DNA of 20,953 nucleotides from CAYRHS01 sp964424125 (GTDB lineage: Bacteria > Actinomycetota > Acidimicrobiia > IMCC26256 > JAOSJL01), in NCBI GenBank assembly GCA_964424125.1, contig CAYRHS010000038.1:1-20953 (forward strand). Reading direction: 5' to 3'. A program made the translations under genes and the position numbers. Position 1 is the stretch's first letter. Every line of letters starts with the position of its first letter. The notes below the pieces were generated by a model that did no database searches, had not been told where the DNA came from, and saw nothing but the letters and a program-made list of their open reading frames with translations. Shown here piece by piece: positions 7,067 to 12,780 of the stretch.

Positions 7067-7867
7067 TCACTCCGGGTAGCGGGGCGGGCGTCCCTCCCGG
7101 AACGCGCTGCGGGCCTCGTCGAGGTTGCCCGTGTGCCCGGCCAGGAGCTGGCTGCGGTTCTCGAGCTCGATCGCGGCGCCGAGGCTCCCGACCTCGAGGT
7201 TCGCCCAGCACACCTCCTTGGTCATCATGATCCCGAAGGGGCTGAGCGTGCAGAGGTGGTCCGCGAGCGCGAGGGCCTCCTCGAGGACCTCACCCGCGGG
7301 AACCACGCGCGAGACGAGCCCGATGCGCTCCGCTTCGGCCGCGTCGACGCGGCGTCCGCTCAACAGGAGCTCGAACGCGCGCGACGCGCCGATGAGCCGT
7401 GGCAGCAGGAAGCTCACGCCCAGCTCGGTGCCGGTGAGCCCGTTGACCACCGCGGCGCCGCAGAACGACGCCGTCTCGTCCGCGAGGCGCACGTCGGCGC
7501 CGAGCGACAGGCACATGCCACCGCCGTACGCGGCCCCGTTCACGGCCGCGATGACCGGCTGCGGCAGGGCGCGCAACGCGGGGACCACTCCCCCCATATA
7601 GGACATCGCCCGCATACCGAGCCGGGCGACACCGAGGCCTTCCGCGCCGGGGATGGCGCCGAAGTCCTCGAGCTCGAGGCCCGAACAGAACCCCCGGCCG
7701 GCGCCGGTGAGCACCACGACCCAGGTGTCGTTGTCGGCCCCGACCCGATCGATCGCGTCGTAGAGCGCCTCGACCAGATCGAAGCTCATCGAGTTCAGCC
7801 GCTCCGGGCGGTTCAGCCGCACGATGGACGTGTGGTCACCACCGGATTCGATCTCGACGAGGCTCAC
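7067..7867 (-). CDS. enoyl-CoA hydratase/isomerase (crotonase) family protein
   Basis: This is a 266-residue crotonase-fold protein acting on acyl-CoA thioesters. Visible family features are HTSIVRLNRPERLNSMS near the N-terminus, the oxyanion-hole segments RGFCSGLELEDFG and NGAAYGGGMCLSLGADVRLA, and the LLPRLIGASRAFELLLSGR helix. The two glutamates of true hydratases are not at their usual places: GGGxCE reads GGGMCL and the QPE site reads GAAV. A glutamate in GLTGTELG sits near where dienoyl-CoA isomerases carry an acid, so isomerase or another crotonase reaction is as likely as hydration. The GTG start lies 7 nt after the rplI stop, so it appears to be co-transcribed with ribosomal protein genes. 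Family sure, reaction unsure. Confidence 0.88.
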   Translation of the reverse strand: MSLVEIESGGDHTSIVRLNRPERLNSMSFDLVEALYDAIDRVGADNDTWVVVLTGAGRGFCSGLELEDFGAIPGAEGLGVARLGMRAMSYMGGVVPALRALPQPVIAAVNGAAYGGGMCLSLGADVRLADETASFCGAAVVNGLTGTELGVSFLLPRLIGASRAFELLLSGRRVDAAEAERIGLVSRVVPAGEVLEEALALADHLCTLSPFGIMMTKEVCWANLEVGSLGAAIELENRSQLLAGHTGNLDEARSAFREGRPPRYPE

Positions 7868-7874
7868 GCCGCGG

Positions 7875-8321
7875 TTACTCCGCCACCACCTCGACGGCCA
7901 GCGTGACGTCGACGTCGGGATGCACGCTCGCCCGGACCTCGGCCGACCCGAGCTCCTTGATCGGCTCTTCGAGCTCGATCGCTCGCCGATCGAGCTCCAC
8001 GCCGACCTGCTCGCGCACCGCAGTGGCGATGTCCATGTTGGTCACGGAGCCGAACAGGCGTCCCTCCTCGCCGGCGCGCGCGGCGACACGGATGGGACCG
8101 GCGCCCAGCTTGGCCGCGAGCTCCTCGGCCGCGGCTCGCTCCCGCGCGTCACGTGCCTCGCGGCTGCGGCGCATCGCCTCGGCCTGCCGCACGGCACCGG
8201 GGCTGGCAGGAATGGCCGCGCCCCTCGGGACGAGGAAGTTGCGCGCGTAGCCGTCGGCAACGTCGACGAGATCGCCCTTGCGCCCAAGGTTCTCGACGTC
8301 GTCGCGGAGCAGAATCCTCAT
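7875..8321 (-). CDS. rplI: 50S ribosomal protein L9
   Basis: This 148-residue protein is ribosomal protein L9, which binds domain V of 23S rRNA near the base of the L1 stalk. The N-terminal domain reads MRILLRDDVENLGRKGDLVD, then VADGYARNFLVPRGAAI, the classic L9 signature. A charged connecting helix (about 45-78) leads to a C-terminal domain containing GRLFGSVT and the final DVDVTLAVEVVAE. Length is normal. The ATG overlaps the rpsR stop as ATGA (8318-8321), showing translational coupling. The long frame that extends upstream of this ATG is the antisense-free overlap with rpsR and ssb and is not a fusion protein. Confidence 0.96.
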   Translation of the reverse strand: MRILLRDDVENLGRKGDLVDVADGYARNFLVPRGAAIPASPGAVRQAEAMRRSREARDARERAAAEELAAKLGAGPIRVAARAGEEGRLFGSVTNMDIATAVREQVGVELDRRAIELEEPIKELGSAEVRASVHPDVDVTLAVEVVAE

Positions 8322-8824
8322 TCGCCGCCTCCGGCGCTCTCGGTCTCCTCCGACCGTGCGGCACCGGCCTCGGCGGGAGCCGTCTCGGCGGGAGCCGTCT
8401 CGGCGGCAGCGGTCTCCGTCGGGGCCGGCGTGGGCGCCCCGGCCTCGTCGCCATCCGGGCTCGCGCCCGCACCCGGTGGCGGTGGTGGCGGCGTCGAGGG
8501 ACGCGGCGCGGCTCCGGTCGGCCGCATCTCGCGATCGCGCTTCTTGCGCCCCCGTTGCGTCACCTGGCGTACCTGGTAGGGCAACAACGCCATCTCCCGA
8601 GCGACCCTGATCGCGCGCGCGACCTGGCGTTGCTGTTGCGAGCTGTTCCCGGTCACGCGGCGGGCCCGGATCTTGGCCCGCTCCGACATGAAGCGCCGCA
8701 GCAGGTTCACGTCCTTGTAGTCGACGTAGGTGATCCCCTCGGTGGTGAGGATCGACACCTTCTGCTTGCGCGGCCGGAGCTCCTTGCTCATCTTCTTGCC
8801 GCTCTTGCGGTTGCGACGTCCCAT
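8318..8824 (-). CDS. rpsR: 30S ribosomal protein S18 with a long Pro/Ala/Glu-rich C-terminal tail
   Basis: Residues about 20-84 are a normal S18, with YVDYKDVNLLRRF, RRVTGNSSQQQRQVARAI and ending MALLPY. S18 pairs with S6 on the platform of the 30S subunit. The family is normally 75-90 residues, but this protein has 168. After a basic stretch (RGRKKRDREMRP, 91-102) comes a low-complexity tail: PSTPPPPPPGAG (109-120), an acidic/Pro part and repeats of ETAPA (about 137-152). The Cys-containing stretch of many S18 proteins reads KVSILT here, so no zinc-type cysteines remain. The ATG overlaps the ssb stop and the stop overlaps rplI, both as ATGA, so the tail is in frame through to a conserved junction and is not an annotation error. 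Confidence 0.95.
   Translation of the reverse strand: MGRRNRKSGKKMSKELRPRKQKVSILTTEGITYVDYKDVNLLRRFMSERAKIRARRVTGNSSQQQRQVARAIRVAREMALLPYQVRQVTQRGRKKRDREMRPTGAAPRPSTPPPPPPGAGASPDGDEAGAPTPAPTETAAAETAPAETAPAEAGAARSEETESAGGGE
8371..8415 (-). repeat. three 15-bp tandem units coding the S18 tail
   Basis: Two exact copies of CGGCGGGAGCCGTCT (8371-8385 and 8386-8400, plus strand) and a third with two changes (8401-8415). They encode a five-residue ETAPA-type repeat in the rpsR C-terminal tail. The period is a multiple of three, so copy changes keep the frame. Confidence 0.85.
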
Positions 8825-9309
8825 CAGAAGGGCTCCTCACCGAACTCGTCGGGTGGCGGGGTCGCCGGGCCGCCACCACCTCCCGGGCTGCCGCCACCTC
8901 CCGGGCTGCCGCCACCTCCCGCGCTGCCGAAGTCCCCGCCGCCCCGCCGATCGTTCTTGGCGATGTCGGCGGTCGCCCAGCGGAGGCTGGGGCCCACCTC
9001 GTCCGCCACGATCTCGACGACGCTGCGGCGCTCTCCCTGGTCGGTCTCCCAGCTGCGCTGCTCGAGGCGGCCCGTGACCACCACGCGCGCACCCTTCGGC
9101 AGCGACTCGGCGACATTCTCCGCCATGTCCCGCCAGCAGACGACGTTGAAGAAGCTCGTCGCCTCTTCCCACTCCTGGGTCTGGCGGTTCTGCCACCGCC
9201 GGTTCACGGCGACACCGAACGTGGCCTTCGGGGCGCCGCTCGGCGTGTAGCGCAGCTCGGGATCACGGGTCAGGTTGCCCACGACCGTGATGCTGTTGCC
9301 GGTAGCCAT
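8824..9309 (-). CDS. ssb: single-stranded DNA-binding protein
   Basis: This 161-residue protein is SSB, which coats single-stranded DNA during replication and repair and recruits partners through its acidic tip. The OB fold occupies about residues 1-110, beginning ATGNSITVVGNLTRDPELRY and including the conserved FNVVCWRDMAENVAESLPKG and VVVTGRLEQRSWE segments. The linker is Gly-rich with SPGGGG repeats. The C-terminus is DEFGEEPF, an acidic tip ending Pro-Phe as usual. The stop overlaps the rpsR ATG (ATGA, 8822-8826). The order rpsF-ssb-rpsR-rplI is the standard bacterial arrangement. Confidence 0.96.
   Translation of the reverse strand: MATGNSITVVGNLTRDPELRYTPSGAPKATFGVAVNRRWQNRQTQEWEEATSFFNVVCWRDMAENVAESLPKGARVVVTGRLEQRSWETDQGERRSVVEIVADEVGPSLRWATADIAKNDRRGGGDFGSAGGGGSPGGGGSPGGGGGPATPPPDEFGEEPF
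8873..8926 (-). repeat. three 18-bp tandem units coding the SSB glycine linker
   Basis: Units at 8873-8890, 8891-8908 and 8909-8926 share the form CCGCCACCTCCCGGGCTG with one difference in each outer copy. They encode SPGGGG-type six-residue repeats in the SSB linker. Confidence 0.85.
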
Positions 9310-9319
9310 CGGAATCCTC

Positions 9320-9652
9320 CTACGAGTCGGCGACGTTGCTCATCGCCGCCGGGGGCCCGTAGGCCTCCTCCGGGATGCGCAACACCTTGTGCCGAACGAC
9401 CGAGTCCGCGAGCGCGAGCGTCCGGTGCAGCTCGTCCATCGCCGCGGGCTCGGCCCGCGCCTGGAGCACCACGTACCAGCCCTCGGTCTTGTGCGCGATC
9501 TCGTAGGCGAAGCGCCGCTTGCCCCAGTGATCGACGTAGCCGAGATCGGCGCCGCGATCGGCGAGTGCCTGGCGATGCGCTTCGACGTCGGCGCGGATCT
9601 GCTCTTCGTCTGCGTCCGCGTCGTAGATGACCATGACCTCGTAGGGCCGCAT
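9320..9652 (-). CDS. rpsF: 30S ribosomal protein S6
   Basis: This 110-residue protein is ribosomal protein S6, partner of S18 on the 30S platform. The start MRPYEVMVIYDADADEEQI, the central WGKRRFAYEIAHKTEGWYVV and the late VVRHKVLRI are diagnostic. Length is normal. A strong Shine-Dalgarno, AAGGAGGT, lies 9 nt before the ATG. It is the first gene of the rpsF-ssb-rpsR-rplI group, 10 bp ahead of ssb. The roughly 115-nt leader implied by the upstream extended -10 box is long enough to hold an autoregulatory structure. Confidence 0.97.
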   Translation of the reverse strand: MRPYEVMVIYDADADEEQIRADVEAHRQALADRGADLGYVDHWGKRRFAYEIAHKTEGWYVVLQARAEPAAMDELHRTLALADSVVRHKVLRIPEEAYGPPAAMSNVADS

Positions 9653-9767
9653 GGGCCGCTACCTCCTTGACCTGTGGACCGCCCTCGGGCGGGCTCCCGT
9701 CGACTCGACGTGTTCTGGTCGGCGCCGGGAGCAGGACCGCGGCGCCCGGCCGTGCCGGGACGCCGAA
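9653..9767 (-). promoter_or_regulatory. rpsF 5' leader, candidate S6:S18 autoregulatory region
   Basis: About 115 nt lie between the proposed transcription start and the rpsF ATG. Reading the minus strand there are several GC stems, including GGCGCCG paired with CGGCGCC. An S6:S18-binding leader is established for many bacterial rpsF operons. I cannot show its diagnostic bulge by eye, so this is a prediction by position. Confidence 0.25.
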
Positions 9768-9773
9768 GTGGTG

Positions 9774-9782
9774 AGGCTACCA
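9774..9782 (-). promoter_or_regulatory. extended -10 promoter box of the rpsF operon
   Basis: The minus strand reads TGGTAGCCT, matching the extended form TGnTAnnnT. It lies about 120 bp upstream of rpsF and downstream of the DUF192 gene, the expected place for the operon promoter. No good -35 hexamer is seen, which extended -10 promoters tolerate. Confidence 0.45.
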
Positions 9783-9807
9783 GAGCCTCCCCACGACGCC
9801 CGCTCGA

Positions 9808-9830
9808 CGCCGGGCCCGGGCGACCCGGCG
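9808..9830 (-). terminator. GC hairpin after the DUF192 gene
   Basis: CGCCGGG (9808-9814) and CCCGGCG (9824-9830) form a perfect 7-bp stem with a 9-nt loop. It lies between the end of the DUF192 gene and the rpsF promoter. No T-tract follows, so termination is only suggested by position. Confidence 0.3.
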
Positions 9831-9885
9831 GCGGCGCATTGCGTCGTGTCCGCCCGGACCCTACCCGCCGGGTGTGACGCCTTCC

Positions 9886-10413
9886 TCAGCGGTGGAGGTC
9901 CCCCGGGGGGAGCTCGCCCGCGGGGGCCTCGAACGCGACGACGAAGGGGACACTCGATCGGTAGGCCGGGCACTCGGCGTCCGTCCCCTCGCAGGGTTCG
10001 AGCTCGAGATGGTCCACGAGCGCCCCCGCACCGTCGTAGAAGCCGACCTCGAGCGGGATCGGCACGCCGGCCATGGTGAAGGCGACATCGGTGGCCTGGG
10101 GGTAGACGAAGGCCATGCCGGCATACTCGCCGAGATCGTCCACGCCCCGCAGGCCCTGCGATCGTTGGGCGTCCGTCACGGCGACCAGCACCTGCAGCAT
10201 CTCGTCGCCGATCGTCAGCGTCGCCTCCTCGAAGCCCTCGAAGGGCGCCTGCGCGGGCCGCGTGGCCGGGAAGGTCGGAACGCCGCCGGCGGTGTCGCCC
10301 GTCGCTCCGCCATCGTCACCGGAGCACGCCACGAGCATGGCCGTGAGCACGACCACGAGGGCGACAACCGACGCGAGCGCGCCGAGGCGATGGCGCGCCC
10401 GCGCGGTGATCAC
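9886..10413 (-). CDS. DUF192-family lipoprotein
   Basis: This 175-residue protein is exported and probably lipid-anchored. A hydrophobic N-terminal segment ends in the lipobox LVAC with Cys30, followed by SGDDGG. The mature part is a DUF192 domain, recognised from QRSQGLRGVDDLGEYAGMAF, then FVYPQATDVAFTMAGVPIPL and the end SSVPFVVAFEAPAGEL. Family members are often 110-170 residues; their biochemical role is not established. An added pair of cysteines occurs in EPCEGTDAECPAYR. The GTG start overlaps the panB stop (GTGA, 10410-10413), so it is coupled to panB. A perfect 16-bp palindrome covers this junction. Confidence 0.88.
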   Translation of the reverse strand: MITARARHRLGALASVVALVVVLTAMLVACSGDDGGATGDTAGGVPTFPATRPAQAPFEGFEEATLTIGDEMLQVLVAVTDAQRSQGLRGVDDLGEYAGMAFVYPQATDVAFTMAGVPIPLEVGFYDGAGALVDHLELEPCEGTDAECPAYRSSVPFVVAFEAPAGELPPGDLHR

Positions 10414-11285
10414 GCGTCGACGCGTGTCCGCGTCTCGCCGACGAGACCGAGAGCCTCGGCCACGTCGTCCGCCAGGTGATAGGTCTCGTCCGCGGCCGGG
10501 AAGCGCCGGGTGCGCACATCATCGGCGAACGCGGCAACGGCCGACGTCGCCTCGTCCTTCATGGACGCGTAGCGGCGCACGAACTTCGGCACGACTCGGT
10601 CTTCGAAGCCGAGCAGGTCGTGGACGACGAGCACCTGACCGTCGACGTGGCGACCGGCACCGATGCCGATCGTGGGCACGTCGACCGCGTCGGTGACCAC
10701 ACGTGCGACTGCATCGGGAACACATTCCAGCACGATCGCGAAGCAGCCGGCGTCGGCGAGGGCCACGGCATCGTCGACCATCTCCCGCGCCTCGTCGAGC
10801 TGCTTGGCCTGGACCTTGAACCCGCCCAGCGCGTGCACCGACTGCGGGGTGAGCCCGAGGTGCCCCATCACCGGGATCTCCAGGTCGAGGATGGCCGCGA
10901 CGGCATCGAGCCGCTTGCGGCCCCCTTCCAGCTTCACCGCCTGGGCACCGGCTCGGACGAGTGCCGCGGCGTTGCGCACGGTCTCCTCGCGAGAGACGTG
11001 GTAGCTCAGCCAGGGGAGATCGCCGACCACGAGCGGCTCCGGCTCCGCGCGGGCGACCGCGCCGACGTGGTGGGCCATGTCGTCGATGGTGACCTGCAAG
11101 GTGTCGTCGTAGCCCAGGACCACCATCGCGACCGAGTCGCCGACGAGGATCAGGTCGACGTCCGCGTCCGACGCGATGCGGGCGGTCGGCGCGTCGTACG
11201 CGGTGACCATGACGAGTGGCTCGCCGCTGCCCTTGTGAGCCCGGATTGCGGGCGCGGACCGAGGGTGTGGTCGATCGGATGCCAT
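10410..11285 (-). CDS. panB: 3-methyl-2-oxobutanoate hydroxymethyltransferase
   Basis: This 291-residue enzyme is PanB (ketopantoate hydroxymethyltransferase). It adds a hydroxymethyl group from methylene-tetrahydrofolate to 2-oxoisovalerate, the first committed step of pantothenate and hence CoA synthesis. The (beta/alpha)8 barrel shows the metal ligands Asp50 (LVGDSVAMVVLGYDDTL), Asp89 (VGDLPW) and Glu120 (VKLEGG), and the catalytic Glu187 (VLECVP). GHLGLTPQSVHALGGFKVQ and the IGIGAGRHVDGQVLV motif are also typical. A GGAGGT site lies 5 nt before the ATG. It follows two small zinc-ribbon-like genes on the same strand and overlaps the DUF192 lipoprotein gene by 4 nt. No panC or panD is seen here. 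Confidence 0.96.
   Translation of the reverse strand: MASDRPHPRSAPAIRAHKGSGEPLVMVTAYDAPTARIASDADVDLILVGDSVAMVVLGYDDTLQVTIDDMAHHVGAVARAEPEPLVVGDLPWLSYHVSREETVRNAAALVRAGAQAVKLEGGRKRLDAVAAILDLEIPVMGHLGLTPQSVHALGGFKVQAKQLDEAREMVDDAVALADAGCFAIVLECVPDAVARVVTDAVDVPTIGIGAGRHVDGQVLVVHDLLGFEDRVVPKFVRRYASMKDEATSAVAAFADDVRTRRFPAADETYHLADDVAEALGLVGETRTRVDA
10411..10426. repeat. perfect 16-bp palindrome at the panB/DUF192 junction
   Basis: CACGCGTCGACGCGTG is a perfect palindrome and contains the DUF192 GTG start. It lies within the last codons of panB (TRVDA). In RNA it could form a short hairpin that hides the start until ribosomes finish panB. Confidence 0.5.
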
Positions 11286-11348
11286 CGTGCACCTCCGCCG
11301 TCCAGGGCACGCACGGCTCCCGGCGGCGACCCCGATGCTATCCCACGA

Positions 11349-11546
11349 CTACGGAGCGAGGTCGTCCGTGTCGTCTTCGACGGGTTCGAAGGGGTACTGG
11401 GACCGGCACGATACGCACCACAGCTCCGGGTCGTCCACGATCTGGCGGGCCGCAGCGGTCCCGGCCTGCTCCGGATCCACGTAGACGCGGTGGACGAGGG
11501 CGAGGTCGTCGTCGGGGTGGGCGCAGTTCTCGCAGACCCGGTCCAT
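11349..11546 (-). CDS. small zinc-ribbon-like protein, unknown function
   Basis: This 65-residue protein begins MDRVCENCAHPDDDLALVHR and contains two CxxC pairs, CENC and CVSC, about 40 residues apart, as in a zinc ribbon. The C-terminus is acidic (EPVEDDTDDLAP). I do not know the family. The ATG at 11546 is preferred over a GTG at 11612 because the latter would lie inside the DUF5318 gene and add an Arg/Pro-rich stretch. It starts 14 bp after the DUF5318 stop and has no obvious Shine-Dalgarno, so it may depend on translation of that gene. The pairing of two zinc-ribbon-like proteins suggests a shared nucleic-acid or regulatory role, which is inference. Confidence 0.7.
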   Translation of the reverse strand: MDRVCENCAHPDDDLALVHRVYVDPEQAGTAAARQIVDDPELWCVSCRSQYPFEPVEDDTDDLAP

Positions 11547-11560
11547 GCGGAATCGGCGGC

Positions 11561-11923
11561 TCAGCCGACGTGGCGACGACCGAGGAGGTAGCGGCGCACG
11601 AGGTGGTTCCACGAGCAGTCGAGGCAGACCTCGACGACGTAGCAGGCGAACTCGTCGACCGAGTCCCCGAGGCGCTCCAGCTCCCGGTCGTGGCTGATGC
11701 AGCGCCCGTTCGCCTGCTTGAGCTTGTCGCCGTACACGTAGGAGACGAATCGAAGCCCCGTTCCGTCACAGAGCGGACAGGGCTCGTTCGCGGGGGTTCC
11801 GATGTGCCGCGCGGCACGAAGCAGCTCGGGATGGGCGTCGCAGACCTCGGGACGGCCCAAGACGCCACGGCGGTAGTCGCGCAGGACCACCCGCTTGGCC
11901 AGCGCGTAGTCCGTCGACGGCAC
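11561..11923 (-). CDS. DUF5318 family protein
   Basis: This 120-residue protein matches the actinobacterial DUF5318 family: LAKRVVLRDYRRGVLGRPEVCDAHPELL, then RAARHIG and FVSYVYGDKLKQANGR. Two CxxC pairs, CPLC and CLDC, flank the middle, suggesting a zinc ribbon. Function is unknown. From memory the Mycobacterium tuberculosis homologue lies close to a PadR regulator and ino1, as here, but I cannot check it. The start is GTG with no Shine-Dalgarno and a TACACT box exactly 7 nt upstream, so the mRNA is probably leaderless. It is divergent from padR and heads a minus-strand group leading to panB. Confidence 0.87.
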   Translation of the reverse strand: MPSTDYALAKRVVLRDYRRGVLGRPEVCDAHPELLRAARHIGTPANEPCPLCDGTGLRFVSYVYGDKLKQANGRCISHDRELERLGDSVDEFACYVVEVCLDCSWNHLVRRYLLGRRHVG

Positions 11924-11930
11924 GGCGGGC

Positions 11931-11936
11931 AGTGTA
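11931..11936 (-). promoter_or_regulatory. -10 box for leaderless DUF5318 transcript
   Basis: TACACT on the minus strand is a good TAnnnT -10 box. Seven nt separate it from the GTG at 11923, so transcription would start on the start codon. The -35 region is poor. Confidence 0.5.
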
Positions 11937-12009
11937 CCGGCGTGTTCCCGCGCCTGGAGCCCAAGCCCTGTGGCCGGCGCGCGCTCCGAAAGCCGACGCG
12001 CGTGCGCGC

Positions 12010-12038
12010 TTGACGACGCGAGCAGCCGAGCGTAACGT
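12010..12038 (+). promoter_or_regulatory. sigma-70-type promoter of padR-ino1
   Basis: TTGACG (12010-12015) and TAACGT (12033-12038) are separated by exactly 17 bp, the best promoter in the window. The predicted start point at about 12045 is one base before the palindromic operator, leaving a leader of about 79 nt before padR. Confidence 0.65.
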
Positions 12039-12045
12039 GAAACGA

Positions 12046-12068
12046 CGATATATCGAGTCGATATATCG
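12046..12068. promoter_or_regulatory. double-palindrome operator, probably for PadR
   Basis: CGATATATCG, itself a perfect palindrome, occurs at 12046-12055 and 12059-12068, with AGT between. The whole is also an inverted repeat. It is strikingly AT-rich against its surroundings and lies at the predicted start point of padR. Self-repression by the PadR encoded downstream is the natural reading. Confidence 0.65.
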
Positions 12069-12123
12069 ACCGACTCGACGGGCGCCGCCGCAACAGCGGG
12101 TGGACGCCCCCGGAGCGACCGGC

Positions 12124-12780
12124 ATGCTCGAACTCGCCATACTCGGACTCCTGAAGGAGCAGCCGCTCCACGGCTACGAGCTGAAGAAGCGCCTCGGCGA
12201 TCAGCTCGGGTTCCTCTCCGGCGTCTCGTTCGGCTCGCTGTACCCGGCGCTGCGGCGGCTCGAGAAGGCCGGCGCGATCGAGGCGATGAGCGGTGCCGAC
12301 CTCGGGCTCGCGGAGCCGCCCACCTCGACGGGCTCCCTCGCGGGCGATCTCGCGACGGCTCGCGGCCGCCGCCGGACCCGGCCGAGCCGGCGGCGTCGCA
12401 AGGCCTATCGCATCACCGAACAGGGCCAGGAGCTCTTCGCCGAGCTCTTGGCCGCCGACGCGACTCCGGGAAGCGACGAGGAGCGCACCTTCGCGCTCAA
12501 GCTCTCCCTCTGCCGCTACCTCCCGAGCCAGGCGCGTGTGGCCTTGCTCGAACGGCGCCGAGCTGCGCTCACCAGCCGCCTCGAACGGGTCCGGCACGCG
12601 CTGACGGGCCTCGAGGGCGGGAAGACGGCGGCCGACGGTGAGCGCCGCCCGGCCGACGCGTACACACGCTCGCTGCTCGAGCACAGCGGCGAGATGACCG
12701 AACGCGACCTCGAGTGGGTCGACGACTTGATCGCCGCCGAGCGGCACGAGTCGGAGCTACCAGGAGGACGAGCCAGATGA
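12124..12780 (+). CDS. PadR-family transcriptional regulator with a long wing insertion
   Basis: This 218-residue protein is a PadR winged-helix regulator. The DNA-binding domain reads MLELAILGLLKEQPLHGYEL, then SFGSLYPALRRLEKAGAIE and, after an insertion, RRKAYRITEQG. The C-terminal helical half (about 115-218) would form the dimer. Between the two wing strands (about 56-92) is an insertion of roughly 35 residues ending in a run of arginines, whereas most PadR proteins have only a short turn. The ATG at 12124 follows CCGGAGC at 8 nt and matches the usual start; an open frame runs further upstream but crosses the promoter and operator. Its stop overlaps the ino1 ATG (ATGA), so it probably controls inositol synthesis together with itself. 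Confidence 0.9.
   Translation: MLELAILGLLKEQPLHGYELKKRLGDQLGFLSGVSFGSLYPALRRLEKAGAIEAMSGADLGLAEPPTSTGSLAGDLATARGRRRTRPSRRRRKAYRITEQGQELFAELLAADATPGSDEERTFALKLSLCRYLPSQARVALLERRRAALTSRLERVRHALTGLEGGKTAADGERRPADAYTRSLLEHSGEMTERDLEWVDDLIAAERHESELPGGRAR

Noticed and set aside
8371..8926. The short tandem repeats in rpsR and ssb as CRISPR or mobile-element repeats.
   Set aside because: Units of 15 and 18 bp are contiguous, in frame and encode low-complexity protein linkers; there are no spacers.
7875..9116. A long minus-strand open frame that seems to fuse about 265 residues to ribosomal protein L9.
   Set aside because: Its upstream part only overlaps rpsR and ssb in another frame and is Arg/Ala-rich low-complexity sequence. 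The true L9 start is the ATG at 8321, coupled to rpsR.
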